Shown piece after piece: positions 33,844 through 43,638 of a stretch of DNA of 64,000 nt. The translations under genes and the position numbers were made by a program. The stretch's first letter is position 1, and each line of letters begins with the position of its first letter. The notes beneath the pieces are model-generated. The model was not told the origin of the DNA. It did no database searches and saw nothing but the letters and a program-made list of their open reading frames with translations. The stretch comes from Methylobacter psychrophilus (GTDB taxonomy: Bacteria; Pseudomonadota; Gammaproteobacteria; Methylococcales; Methylomonadaceae). Where the stretch lies: positions 32,772 through 96,771 of the forward strand of contig NZ_JAOEGU010000014.1 in the NCBI RefSeq assembly GCF_025583945.1, in the 5' to 3' direction.

Positions 33844-36800
33844 ATGCAAGAATCATCTTTAAACTCTGCCAACCCTCGTGAACAGATCATAGCTGCGCTG
33901 AATGATTTGGATCATATCCTGCCCGGACAGGCACCGATTATTGATTTCGTTCATCACAATACCTTACATGGCTTTCAACATTTACCGTTTGAAGATGCAC
34001 TGGCAGCATTTACAACCTTAACAGGTATTAGCGCTTACCTTCCTGAAATACAAAGCCGCCTTTTTTATCAGCAAGGGCGTATTAACGACAATGACTTGAC
34101 CGCCGCACTGGCAAAGTGCCCTGACTTAAAGACCGAGCAAATTGTTTGCACGCTAAAAAATCATGTCATCACGCAAAAAGATATTTACTGCATTGCGCTA
34201 TTATTTGATTTAACCGGCATTAGCGTTAGTCAGTTAAATTGGCAGATAGAAGAATTAGAGGCTTTAAATACGGTACAAATGGGTGTGCCGGAGCCAATTC
34301 GTAGTCGTCTATTTGCCGATGATGGCCATCAAGATGCCGTTATCAAAACGCTTTGGGAAAGTATTTTAAGCAAACTTGATTTACAACAAGCCACCTTGCA
34401 CCCCGAGGCACTCCTTGATTTGTCACTGGAGCACGCTGAAGAATGGCTGATAGCTTATCAGGGCTTACAAAACCCCCTGGAAACGCTGCATCGTAACGAC
34501 TTTACCGCACTGGATCAATTGTTATCCCAAGTAGGCGATAGCATCACTTTACGCGGTTTTATCCTTGCATTAAGCGGAGTAGATATCCTTGATGACGTGC
34601 ACCCTCAACTGATCCGCATCTGTGCATCGGCGATGGACGAAGGCGTTGCCTCCTGGCACACACCTGAAAGGCGTCATTTAGGACTTTATGCTGCCTGGCG
34701 GGCAACCGTCATTTATGATGCCAATCCTTTTTTACATGAGCTGCCTGACTGGCAACAAATTATGTCAGAATTACCTGAGGATGCAGTCGATACCATTATT
34801 CTGCAACTGACCCAGTTAGAAATACCACCCATACAGTGGGCCGGTTATTTGCGTAGACTGGCACTTGAATTACCCGGCTGGTCAGGCCTTATTAACTGGC
34901 GGCAACATCACCCTAACTACCAGGCAGTAAATGACGCATCTCCCCAACTTGCTGATTACCTTGCCATTCGATTAACGTTGGATAGACTTTGGCTAAATCA
35001 AGTCTGCCGGGATACCTGGAAATGTGCAGCAAAAATCAGCACACTCCGGGCTTATTTTCGCAAAAACCTGTCCGAATTCACGGTACGCCAATCGGTTTAT
35101 CAGGGCGACTTGCCGGAATATCTGACTCAACGAGCCGAAGCACTACTCATTCAAACAGATCCCGATCGCCACAATCGTGCTGATTGGCAACAACTTGCTG
35201 ATCTTATATGGACCTGGCAGTGCAGTCCGATAGCTGAAAACAGCACTCAGCATACCCTTCACAATAGTTGCTGGCGCTTGTTTCGGTTATGTCAACATTT
35301 GGGACTCAATGCCACGGATATTGAGGCGCTACAAGAAACAGACCTGCTGGCAATGTTGGCTCTACTGGATGAATTTACCATCACTCAACGTAGCAAAATC
35401 TGGCTGTACGCTTACGAAAACAATTATCGGGAAAGCTTTTTTCAGGCGTTGCGGGCCAATCATCATCGTGGTCGCTGGGCTAAACGCGAAAGCCGTCCTG
35501 ACGCACAACTTATATTCTGCATGGATGATCGTGAAGAAGCTTTTCGCCGCCATCTTGAAGAATTTAACCCCGCGATTGAAACCTTGGGTACCGCCGGTTT
35601 TTTCGGGATCGCCATGAATTACAAAGGTCTTGATGACCGCAAAGTGACACCTTTGTGTCCCGTAGTAGTGACACCTGCCCATGAAGTTCAGGAAGTGCCA
35701 CGTATCGGCAACGATAAGGCTTTAGCTTGCCATAACCGGGGACGGAAACTTAATCAGTGGCTTGCCAATTGCCTGCATCATGGCCTGCGTCGCAACCTGT
35801 TGTTGTCCCACCCCATTATTGATGCAATTGCACCGCTGGCTTTACTGGCGTTGCTGGCAAAATCACTGCTGCCAAAAACTCAATACGGCTTACTGGCAAG
35901 TATGGCACAGCGGATATCGCCACCCGTTAAGACTCAACTAAATTTCACCTCAACCGATAACATAGCCGTTGCCTCATCGGATCAGCCAAAATCCGGATTT
36001 ACTGACGGCGAACAGGCAGATCGTGTTGCCGGCTTACTGCGTAATACCGGCTTAACTTACGAATTTTCGGAACTGATTGTCCTGATGGGACACGGTTCTA
36101 TCAGTCAAAATAACCCGCATCTGGCAGCTTATGATTGTGGTGCTTGTAGTGGCCGTCATGGCGGCCCTAATGGACGGGTATTCGCAGCGATGGCGAACCG
36201 CCCTGAAATACGCAAACTATTGCTTGATCGTGGCATCACCATTCCTTCTGATACTTGGTTTATCGGTGCTGAACACAATACCTGCAATGAAACCATCATT
36301 TGGTACGATCTGGCTGACGTTCCTCCTGAACAATTAGCCAGTTTAAGCAAATTACAAGAGGCCCTGCGCCATGCCCAACAAATGTCGGCACACGAACGCT
36401 GCCGCCGACTCGCTTCTGCACCGCGCCAGCCAACGCCCAAAGAAGCCTTGGCGCATATAAAGGAACGTGCGACTGACTTTTCCCAGACCAGACCTGAGTT
36501 GGGTCATGCCACTAATGCCTCTGCCGTAGTGGGTCGCCGCTCATTGACACAAGGTGTATTTTTTGACCGCCGTGTCTTTTTAATTTCTTATGATCCCACT
36601 CAAGACACTGACGGAAAATTACTTGAAGGCATATTGTTGGCGGTCGGGCCGGTAGGTGCAGGTATTAATCTTGAGTATTACTTTTCCACCGTTAATAACG
36701 AACGCCTGGGTTGCGGTTCTAAAGTACCCCATAATGTTACCGGTTTTTTTGGTGTCATGGAAGGCGCCAGCAGTGATTTACGCACCGGTCTGCCGCAGCA

Positions 36801-37131
36801 AATGATTGAAATTCACGAAGCAATGCGTTTGCAACTTTTGGTAGAAGCAAAAACATCGGTGCTGGAACGTATTTACGCCGACCAGAAAGATCTACGCGAA
36901 CTGATAGGCGGCGGCTGGATTCATTTAAGCGCTAAAGATCCGGACAGCGGTGAAATTTTTATTTTTGAACCCAATACGGGATTTGTGCGTTGGCAAGCAG
37001 AAGTAAAGGCTTTGGCTCTTTACGACAAGTCAGAGGATTGCTACCGCGACCAAACCCTACCTGTTCCACCTGCGCTGATTAAACAGCCACTTCGACAGGC
37101 TCAGGACAGATCTAAACTGTCGGGATCTTAA
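33844..37131 (+). CDS. dabA: DabA-type (DUF2309) inorganic-carbon accumulation protein
   Basis: This 1095-residue cytoplasmic protein is the beta-carbonic-anhydrase-like part of DAB systems, which convert CO2 to bicarbonate using ion flow through a membrane partner. The four active-site residues of Halothiobacillus DabA2 (Cys351, Asp353, His524, Cys539) have clear equivalents: Cys559 and Asp561 in FCMDDREEAF, His750 in LMGHGSISQNN and Cys765 in YDCGACSGRHGG. His-to-Cys spacing is identical (15). I chose the ATG at 33844; a TTG lies two codons earlier. The last 16 residues (PLRQAQDRSKLSGS region) derive from an inserted repeat. It sits between NuoM-like and NuoL-like genes. Confidence 0.9.
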   Translation: MQESSLNSANPREQIIAALNDLDHILPGQAPIIDFVHHNTLHGFQHLPFEDALAAFTTLTGISAYLPEIQSRLFYQQGRINDNDLTAALAKCPDLKTEQIVCTLKNHVITQKDIYCIALLFDLTGISVSQLNWQIEELEALNTVQMGVPEPIRSRLFADDGHQDAVIKTLWESILSKLDLQQATLHPEALLDLSLEHAEEWLIAYQGLQNPLETLHRNDFTALDQLLSQVGDSITLRGFILALSGVDILDDVHPQLIRICASAMDEGVASWHTPERRHLGLYAAWRATVIYDANPFLHELPDWQQIMSELPEDAVDTIILQLTQLEIPPIQWAGYLRRLALELPGWSGLINWRQHHPNYQAVNDASPQLADYLAIRLTLDRLWLNQVCRDTWKCAAKISTLRAYFRKNLSEFTVRQSVYQGDLPEYLTQRAEALLIQTDPDRHNRADWQQLADLIWTWQCSPIAENSTQHTLHNSCWRLFRLCQHLGLNATDIEALQETDLLAMLALLDEFTITQRSKIWLYAYENNYRESFFQALRANHHRGRWAKRESRPDAQLIFCMDDREEAFRRHLEEFNPAIETLGTAGFFGIAMNYKGLDDRKVTPLCPVVVTPAHEVQEVPRIGNDKALACHNRGRKLNQWLANCLHHGLRRNLLLSHPIIDAIAPLALLALLAKSLLPKTQYGLLASMAQRISPPVKTQLNFTSTDNIAVASSDQPKSGFTDGEQADRVAGLLRNTGLTYEFSELIVLMGHGSISQNNPHLAAYDCGACSGRHGGPNGRVFAAMANRPEIRKLLLDRGITIPSDTWFIGAEHNTCNETIIWYDLADVPPEQLASLSKLQEALRHAQQMSAHERCRRLASAPRQPTPKEALAHIKERATDFSQTRPELGHATNASAVVGRRSLTQGVFFDRRVFLISYDPTQDTDGKLLEGILLAVGPVGAGINLEYYFSTVNNERLGCGSKVPHNVTGFFGVMEGASSDLRTGLPQQMIEIHEAMRLQLLVEAKTSVLERIYADQKDLRELIGGGWIHLSAKDPDSGEIFIFEPNTGFVRWQAEVKALALYDKSEDCYRDQTLPVPPALIKQPLRQAQDRSKLSGS
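37089..37129. repeat. interspersed repeat forming the 3' coding end of dabA
   Basis: ACTTCGACAGGCTCAGGACA is a widespread type of bacterial interspersed repeat, often translated as LRQAQDR. It is followed by a related AACTGTCGGGATC. Together they encode the final residues of DabA and place GGGAT about 9 bases before the next start codon. Confidence 0.7.
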
Positions 37132-37132
37132 A

Positions 37133-38695
37133 ATGGATGCATTAGTTGTTCTAATTCCTTTACTGCCTTTTATTGCCGCCGTTCTGATCGGCGTCGGTCA
37201 GATAGCGCAACTCCTAAGTGGCGAAGCCGGCGAAAGCACCACAGCAATTATCGCTACCTGGGCTATCAGCATGTCCTGTCTGCTTGCCTTGGCATTACTG
37301 GGCGCTGATTTACTGGGAAAAAATACCGGCGAATTAAATACAGGTCAATGGCTGGACAGCGATAATTTGCATATTTCAGTGAACTTTATCACGACAGGTT
37401 TTAACGTCGTGTTGGCAGCCCTGTTTTCATTGCTGTTGGTTATCATCCTGCATTTTTCCATTAATTATATGCACAGGGAGGCCGGCTTTCATCGCTTTTT
37501 CTTTATCTTAAGTCTTTTTGCTTCTGGCATGTTGTTACTGGTGTTATCAGGTAATGCCGTCGGTACATTTTTTGGCTGGGAAATTGCAGGACTCTGTTCT
37601 TATTTGTTGATAGCCTATGCCTATAATCGCCCGATTGCTGCCATTAATGCAACACGGGTATTTGTTACTAACCGTATCGGCGATGCCGGGTTTATTCTGG
37701 GAACAGGATTAAGTTATGCCTGGGCAGACAGTATTGTCTGGAACGATTTGAATGCAGCTTCGGCACAACTGAGTACCAGCGAAGCCACCGGAATTGCCTT
37801 GTGTTTTGCTGTAGCGGCATTCGCAAAATCAGCACAATTGCCTTTCACTCCCTGGTTGGCGCGCGCACTGGAAGGGCCAACACCATCAAGTGCGGTATTT
37901 TATGGCGGGGTTATGGTGCATGCCGGCGTTTATCTGGTCTGTCTTTTAGAACCCGTTTTTGAACAGGCACCGTTTGCTATGGCAGTACTTGCGATAGCCG
38001 GTTGCGCTACGGCAATCTATAGTTTTATCGTTGGCTTAACCCAGACGGATGTGAAAAGTTCGTTGATTTTTTCTACCTCCGGCCAACTCGGACTGATGTT
38101 TCTGGAGTGTGGCCTGGGCTTTTGGGAACTGGCCAGTTGGCATCTTTGTGCTCATGCTGTCGTGCGCGGTTATCTGTTCTTGACAGCACCGTCACTGATG
38201 CACAATGTACAGGATAATCCCGTAAAATTAGTGACTCCTGCAATCGCGAGACTTCGCTGGGCTTACGTTGCTTCAGTACAGCGCTTCTGGCTGGATCAAA
38301 TAACGGACTGGACATTGGTAAGACCAATTCGCCGACTGGCACACGACCTTAACTATTTTGATGATCATATTATTGATCGGGTTATGGGTGCCCCTGCTCC
38401 GGCCATCCATACCATATCGTCACTGGCGCAACTGGAAGAAAAAATACTTGGCGCACGACTCGATAATGAGACGGATGAATTTGCTCACGGTAGCGGCCTG
38501 GCAGGTAAACTCACTGAATGGTTTGCTGCCCTGATGCACTGGTTTGAAGCCCGCTTCGTTTTACGCAGCATAGGTAAGGACACCAACCGCTATGGCCGAA
38601 AACTGGGACATGCCGCCAATAAATTTGAGCAATTAATACTAAGGCCGCGTTATCTGGTACTGTTTGTATTTATAACATTGTTGGTTGTATTTTGA
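37133..38695 (+). CDS. NuoL-like membrane subunit (DabB-type partner)
   Basis: This 520-residue protein belongs to the NuoL/MrpA family and is the usual membrane partner of DUF2309 proteins. FFGWEIAGLCSYLLIAYAYN and AFAKSAQLPFTPWLARALEG hold the conserved Glu and Lys. The helix-12 lysine normally found in HAFFKALLFL is an arginine here (HAVVRGYLFL). The C-terminal 150 residues contain an amphipathic region (LAQLEEKILGARLDNETDEF) and a final helix. It starts one base after the dabA stop, so the two are co-translated. Confidence 0.88.
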   Translation: MDALVVLIPLLPFIAAVLIGVGQIAQLLSGEAGESTTAIIATWAISMSCLLALALLGADLLGKNTGELNTGQWLDSDNLHISVNFITTGFNVVLAALFSLLLVIILHFSINYMHREAGFHRFFFILSLFASGMLLLVLSGNAVGTFFGWEIAGLCSYLLIAYAYNRPIAAINATRVFVTNRIGDAGFILGTGLSYAWADSIVWNDLNAASAQLSTSEATGIALCFAVAAFAKSAQLPFTPWLARALEGPTPSSAVFYGGVMVHAGVYLVCLLEPVFEQAPFAMAVLAIAGCATAIYSFIVGLTQTDVKSSLIFSTSGQLGLMFLECGLGFWELASWHLCAHAVVRGYLFLTAPSLMHNVQDNPVKLVTPAIARLRWAYVASVQRFWLDQITDWTLVRPIRRLAHDLNYFDDHIIDRVMGAPAPAIHTISSLAQLEEKILGARLDNETDEFAHGSGLAGKLTEWFAALMHWFEARFVLRSIGKDTNRYGRKLGHAANKFEQLILRPRYLVLFVFITLLVVF

Positions 38696-38702
38696 GACGC
38701 TG

Positions 38703-40268
38703 ATGAATACGCTTATTACTTTTTGGTCAGAATCTGCGGCCTTCCCACTACTCACGACACTGACACTGACTCCACTTGCGACCATGGTCGCTATCCTGTG
38801 TTCACGCTCATCGACTGTTGCCCTGCGTTTGAGTTTCTCTGGAACCCTTTTGACAGCTTTACTCGGCATCTACCTGTTGGCTATTTTCGATTCCGGCAAT
38901 CCTGGCATTCATCTGGCCGAACAAGTTCATTTTGGGTGGTTTAGTTATAGTGTCGGCGTTGATGGCGCAAATATTTTATTTATTCCATTGACTGCTATTT
39001 TAACACTACTAACACTGACCTATGCCTTAATTACCCGGCATGCCATGGATCGGCTGTTCATGGCCTGTTTGCTGGGTTATGAAGGCATATTGATCGGTGC
39101 TTTTGCAGCGCTTAACCTGATGCAGTTCTGGCTGTGGTGTATGCTGGAACTTATCCCGGTGGTTTTGTTAACACTGCATGCCGGAACCGGGCTAAACCGG
39201 CGCTGGGTGGTCACATTGCTACTGCAATACTGGGGTAGCGGCTTACTGCTAACCTTGGCCGGTTTTATGTTTCTTGCTTTTGGCTTAATCGATTCAGAGC
39301 ATGTACTAACATTTGACTGGCTGACGCTAAAACAAAATAACGCTTATTTACATGACGAAGTATTGGTTTTTGTACTCCTGTTTTTTGGTTTTGCCATTCG
39401 TATGCCCTTGTTTCCGTTTCATGGCTGGCTGCCATTACTCGCGGAACAAGGCACGGTCGCCAGCGGCACTATCTTTATAGTCGGTTTAAAACTGGGTATT
39501 TATGCCATGATTCGTTTTGTTTTACCCCTGGTTCCAGGCGTCGCCGAACAATGGTCAGAATTTGTCTTAACATTAAGTCTATTCAGTATTTTTTATGGTG
39601 CGCTACTCGCCCTGATACAAATTAATATTCGCAGATTACTGGCTTTTGCCGTCGTTAGCCATACCGGAATGCTGGTAATCGGTATTTTTTGCTTTAACGA
39701 ATACGGTCTGGAAGGCAGTCTTTTGCTTTCCATTGCTTACGGCATTGCGACAGCTGGCATGTTATATAGTGTCGGTTTGATTTATGAGCGCACTCGCACG
39801 GCTTTTATCCCGCGTCTGGGCGGGCTATTTGATACCAATTCGGCCATGGCATTGCTGTTTTTAATCTCGGCACTCAGTACGATGGTCATGCCCGGCACCC
39901 CCGGATATGATGCCGCTCATTTACTCATTGAAGGCGTGATTGAAGAAGATGGCTGGTTACTGGCGATAGCAATATTACTGGGTAATGTGCTTGCTGCGGC
40001 TTTTTTGCTTCGGGCTTTTCAACAGATATTTATAGCAACTCCCAAGCGGGTTCACCAACCTTATAGCAGCACTCATCACCCCGTCAGAACAGAGCGTATT
40101 ATCACTGTGGTGATTTGCTTATTACTGATTGTTACCGGCTTTTACACAACGCCATGGCTAAACTTTATAGATCAGGAAGCCACCGATATAGGCGCGCATT
40201 ACCCCATGCACGGCTCCCAGAAAACTGAACGTATGATCTGGCCCTCCGAGGACAAGCAACATGAGTGA
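38703..40268 (+). CDS. NuoM-like membrane subunit (second, diverged)
   Basis: This 521-residue protein has about 14 membrane helices. The NuoM pattern is kept (WCMLELIPVVLL, MPLFPFHGWLPLL, VGLKLGIYAMIRF), but key positions differ from true NuoM. The first channel Lys is Arg in AIRMPLFP, the APS motif after HGWLP is lost (AEQGTVASGT), and the GFxxE segment reads PGYDAAHLLIEG. It is therefore the most diverged of the four antiporter-type subunits and may not pump. The ATG at 38703 lies 7 bases past the preceding stop; a TTG at 38685 is an alternative. Confidence 0.85.
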   Translation: MNTLITFWSESAAFPLLTTLTLTPLATMVAILCSRSSTVALRLSFSGTLLTALLGIYLLAIFDSGNPGIHLAEQVHFGWFSYSVGVDGANILFIPLTAILTLLTLTYALITRHAMDRLFMACLLGYEGILIGAFAALNLMQFWLWCMLELIPVVLLTLHAGTGLNRRWVVTLLLQYWGSGLLLTLAGFMFLAFGLIDSEHVLTFDWLTLKQNNAYLHDEVLVFVLLFFGFAIRMPLFPFHGWLPLLAEQGTVASGTIFIVGLKLGIYAMIRFVLPLVPGVAEQWSEFVLTLSLFSIFYGALLALIQINIRRLLAFAVVSHTGMLVIGIFCFNEYGLEGSLLLSIAYGIATAGMLYSVGLIYERTRTAFIPRLGGLFDTNSAMALLFLISALSTMVMPGTPGYDAAHLLIEGVIEEDGWLLAIAILLGNVLAAAFLLRAFQQIFIATPKRVHQPYSSTHHPVRTERIITVVICLLLIVTGFYTTPWLNFIDQEATDIGAHYPMHGSQKTERMIWPSEDKQHE

Positions 40269-41805
40269 AGCCGATTTTCCGCTACTAAGCCTTATTATTC
40301 TGTTCCCGTTACTGGGCGCTATTGCAACCGGCATTACCGGCAATATAAAACTGGCTAAAAAAATCGCACTGGCTATTGCCAGTCTCGAACTGATACTGAC
40401 TGTCGCTGTGTTGCTATTGTTTAATGCGGCTAAAGGTGACGATTTCCAACTCGTTGAACAATATGCCTGGATACCCAGCCTGAACATTGAATTCCTGATC
40501 GGAATTGATGGTATTTCGGTATTATTTTTACCCATGTCAGCGCTATTAACGCTGATGGCCATTATTGCTTCCTGGAATTCGGTACAACATCTGCAACCCT
40601 TTCATTTTGCATTATTACTGGCGCTGGAAGGTATTACTATCGGTGTGTTTTCGGCGCTGGATATGGTGCTGTTCTTTTTATTTTGGGAACTGACTTTACC
40701 GCCTATCTTTTTTTTAATCGGCTTATGGGGCATAGGCCCCCAGCGGCGTAGTGCAGCGCTAAAATACACGCTGTTTATGCTGTTTGGCGGCGTCCCGTTA
40801 TTGTTTGCCATTATCATACTGGCCATTAATCACGCGACTGATGTAAAGGGTCTTATTCCTGAAGATCTATCCTTCAGTTTGCCGGTACTTCTGGACACGC
40901 CGTTACCCGATAATTTACAGGCTGTTGTTTTTTTATTACTGCTGGCAGGTTTTGCCGTTAAAGCGCCGTTAATACCTTTTCATACCTGGTTACCCACTGC
41001 CGCCATGGAAGGACCGACACAAATAACGGCCTTATTAATCGGCCTGAAATTGGGCGTCTACGGGATACTGCGTTTTACCATGCCTTTAGCCCCGTCTGCC
41101 GCTGTTGAATACAGTTGGGTATTAGGTATATTAGGTGCCATCACACTTATTTATGGCGCATTGATAGCACTGCAACAAACCAATTTACGACGCTTACTGG
41201 CTTATGCCAGTATCAGTCATGTTGGTCTGGTAATAATTGGTATAGCCTCCTTAACCATACAAGGTATTCAAGGGGCCATTTTTCAGTTGTTTAATTTTAC
41301 GCTGATTGCCAGTTCCTTAATGCTCGTTGCCGGTTTTATTCAGCATCGACTGGCGAGTACCGAAGTTATACACCTCGGCGGCTTGGCTAAAGTAATGCCA
41401 CGCTTAACCGGCTTTTATTTTTTGTTCGTATTGGCCAGTATCGGAATACCCGGCACCAGCGGTTTTCCTGCGGAATTATTATTGATTTTTGGTGCCTTAA
41501 TCGCTCACCCAGGCTTGGGCATTACCGCACTGGCAGGTGCAGTACTCAGCGCCGCTTATATGCTGTCTTTTACCCGCAAGGCATTTTTAGGTCCCATCAC
41601 TCAATCCGCCGTTAGTCAGGCACAGGATTTACGGCCGCGTGAATTGGCGCTGTTATGCGTAACCGCGCTGTTAATTTTAGGCTTTGGTTTTTTGCCAAAT
41701 AGCATACTTAAAACCAATCAGGTCGCCGCAGAAGTTTGGTTATCGCATTTGCTGGATCAATCCATGCAAGGAAACAGCAGACTTGCGGGAGTGGTAAAAC
41801 GTTAA
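40261..41805 (+). CDS. NuoM-like membrane subunit (third)
   Basis: This 514-residue protein overlaps the preceding gene by 8 bases. All channel residues look intact: FWELTLPPIFFLIG (Glu), GFAVKAPLIPFHTWLP (Lys), IGLKLGVYGILRF (Lys) and SGFPAELLLIFGAL (Glu). It is a complete antiporter-like subunit with about 14 helices. It closes the five-gene cluster of one DabA and four NuoL/M proteins. No NuoK, NuoJ, Mrp C-G or peripheral NADH-oxidising genes are present, so this is not complex I. Confidence 0.88.
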   Translation: MSEADFPLLSLIILFPLLGAIATGITGNIKLAKKIALAIASLELILTVAVLLLFNAAKGDDFQLVEQYAWIPSLNIEFLIGIDGISVLFLPMSALLTLMAIIASWNSVQHLQPFHFALLLALEGITIGVFSALDMVLFFLFWELTLPPIFFLIGLWGIGPQRRSAALKYTLFMLFGGVPLLFAIIILAINHATDVKGLIPEDLSFSLPVLLDTPLPDNLQAVVFLLLLAGFAVKAPLIPFHTWLPTAAMEGPTQITALLIGLKLGVYGILRFTMPLAPSAAVEYSWVLGILGAITLIYGALIALQQTNLRRLLAYASISHVGLVIIGIASLTIQGIQGAIFQLFNFTLIASSLMLVAGFIQHRLASTEVIHLGGLAKVMPRLTGFYFLFVLASIGIPGTSGFPAELLLIFGALIAHPGLGITALAGAVLSAAYMLSFTRKAFLGPITQSAVSQAQDLRPRELALLCVTALLILGFGFLPNSILKTNQVAAEVWLSHLLDQSMQGNSRLAGVVKR

Positions 41806-41868
41806 AAATAACTTCTCATGACCAACAGTCGACCACCTAATTTTGCATCACTAACTCAAGAGTATTCA

Positions 41869-42348
41869 ATGAACGCAATCCAGGAAGCACGCCCGCCCTT
41901 TCCGCCTTTCACCCTTGAAACAGCAATCCAAAAAGTTCGCTTGGCTGAAGATGCCTGGAACAATCAGAATCCACAACGCGTTGCCTTGGCCTATACGATT
42001 GACAGTCAATGGCGAAACCGTGCAGAATTTCTCGTAGGTCGTGAACAAATCATAGCGTTTCTTACCCACAAATGGGCAAAAGAGCAGGAATACCGCTTAA
42101 TAAAAGAACTCTGGGCCTTTAACGGCAACCGGATCGCCGTCCGCTTTGCTTACGAGTGGCGTAATGACAGCGGCGAATGGTTTCGTTCTTATGGCAATGA
42201 AAACTGGGAGTTTGATCAATACGGTTTAATGCAATGTCGCTACGCAAGCATCAATGATTTACCCATTAAAGAAGCCGACCGCAAATTTTACTGGCCACAA
42301 GGCCAGCGTCCTGATGATCATCCAAACTTAAGCGACCTGGGGCTTTAA
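41869..42348 (+). CDS. DUF1348 (NTF2-like) protein
   Basis: This protein of about 159 residues belongs to DUF1348, a family with an NTF2/SnoaL-like fold. [20 protein letters not shown] at the N-terminus and the segments [29 protein letters not shown] and [20 protein letters not shown] are all typical and Trp/Tyr-rich. Function is not established. I prefer the ATG at 41869 (AAGAG upstream and family-like start); the ATG at 41818 gives 17 more residues with no ribosome binding site. It may be read through from the NuoM-like gene 63 bases upstream, with no evident functional link. Confidence 0.82.
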   Translation: MNAIQEARPPFPPFTLETAIQKVRLAEDAWNNQNPQRVALAYTIDSQWRNRAEFLVGREQIIAFLTHKWAKEQEYRLIKELWAFNGNRIAVRFAYEWRNDSGEWFRSYGNENWEFDQYGLMQCRYASINDLPIKEADRKFYWPQGQRPDDHPNLSDLGL

Positions 42349-42431
42349 GCGTTAAAACCAGGCATTTTTATGGCAAGAGCAGTCAAATTATTTTATGATT
42401 GGCCATCTTAACTTGCTTTAAGGAATGTCTC

Positions 42432-43106
42432 ATGGCTATTAAGGATTGGCCCGCAGAAGATAGACCCAGAGAAAAACTGTTACAACGAGGCTCGGCCGCC
42501 TTAACCGATATTGAACTGCTGGCTATTTTTTTACGAACCGGCACGCGCGGCAAATCGGCAGTCGATTTAGCCCGTGACTTGCTCGCAGAATTCGGCTCTT
42601 TAAAAGCCTTACTCAATGCAGACCAACAGCGATTTTGCTTGGGTTACGGCTTGGGGAGCGCCAAATATGCCCAACTCCAGGCGGTACTGGAAATGGCCAA
42701 GCGCCATTTTAAAGAAATACTCGAACGGGGCAGCGCCTTAACCAGTCCCGAAACTACGCGGGCCTATCTAAGCGCACAATTACGCGGTTATAGTTACGAA
42801 GTCTTTGCCTGTTTATTTCTTGATAACCAGCACCGGGTTATCAAACTGGAGGAATTGTTCCGGGGAACCATAGACGGTGCCAGCGTTTATCCCCGAGAAG
42901 TTGTCAAACAGGCGCTGTATCATAATGCAGCGGCAGTCATTTTTGCCCACAATCACCCTTCCGGCATCACCGAACCCAGCCAAGCTGACAAGCAAATCAC
43001 CGATAAGCTTAAACAAGCGTTAACCTTGTTCGATATACGCGTACTAGATCATTTTATTATTGGTGATGGCGACCCCTACTCTTTTGCCGAGCATGGTTTG
43101 CTGTAG
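42432..43106 (+). CDS. radC: RadC family JAB-domain protein
   Basis: This 224-residue protein has an N-terminal helix-hairpin-helix part ([20 protein letters not shown], the usual family start). A JAB/MPN metalloprotease-like domain carries the JAMM residues in [17 protein letters not shown]. Although called a DNA repair protein, its activity is not established. AAGG lies 9 bases before the ATG at 42432; the frame opens 11 codons earlier. Length matches E. coli RadC (about 222). Confidence 0.92.
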   Translation: MAIKDWPAEDRPREKLLQRGSAALTDIELLAIFLRTGTRGKSAVDLARDLLAEFGSLKALLNADQQRFCLGYGLGSAKYAQLQAVLEMAKRHFKEILERGSALTSPETTRAYLSAQLRGYSYEVFACLFLDNQHRVIKLEELFRGTIDGASVYPREVVKQALYHNAAAVIFAHNHPSGITEPSQADKQITDKLKQALTLFDIRVLDHFIIGDGDPYSFAEHGLL

Positions 43107-43638
43107 TATCACCTATCTGAAACGCCAACTAACTTGGGCAATTTCCTGTGAATTACAAACTCCGACCGACTTTGCAGCATAAAAAATGGGCTCTATAGAT
43201 TTTCAGAAATTAAACTTCCACTGCACGATAATTTAAATCACACGGATACCATCCCTCAAAGGGATGGTATCCGTTAGCATCGAAATTATTTATCTGAAAG
43301 TCTATATGTGAAATAGAGTGGGCAATCGAATTTTAACTGACCACAAAGGGTACAAATCCTATTGATAAAATCATTGATATTGCGGCTGCTTCTGACTTGG
43401 TGTTTAGCCAGTTGAATCTTTCTTTTCTAACGAATAGATTTTTTCGGTTTCTCGGAAAACGGTCATATTGCAAACGACATTTGCAACATTCATCGTTTTA
43501 TCTGCTGTTTGACTTTTAAGCAGCTCCAGAAGCCTTGACAATGTTATAGCGAGTTTTTGTGACAGGTTTTGACTTATTCAACAACGCCCCTCCGCAGTCA
43601 GGATTAGCTCGCTAACTGTCTGAACCCGGCACAATTAC
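43107..43638. other. intergenic region between convergent genes
   Basis: This 532-base region contains MITE-like copy C (43194-43306). In the remainder I see no ORF, and no clear terminator for either radC or the GGDEF gene. Confidence 0.5.
43194..43306. repeat. MITE-like repeat, copy C (full length)
   Basis: Terminal repeats TATAGATTTTCAGAAATTAA and ATTTATCTGAAAGTCTATA flank a central hairpin at 43242-43274 (ACGGATACCATCCCT / AGGGATGGTATCCGT, near perfect). The body differs from copy A mainly between the left end and the hairpin. Confidence 0.8.

Noticed and set aside
32363..41805. Complex I (nuo) operon
   Set aside because: Four NuoL/M-like genes are present, but no NuoA-K small subunits or peripheral subunits, and a DUF2309 gene sits in the middle.
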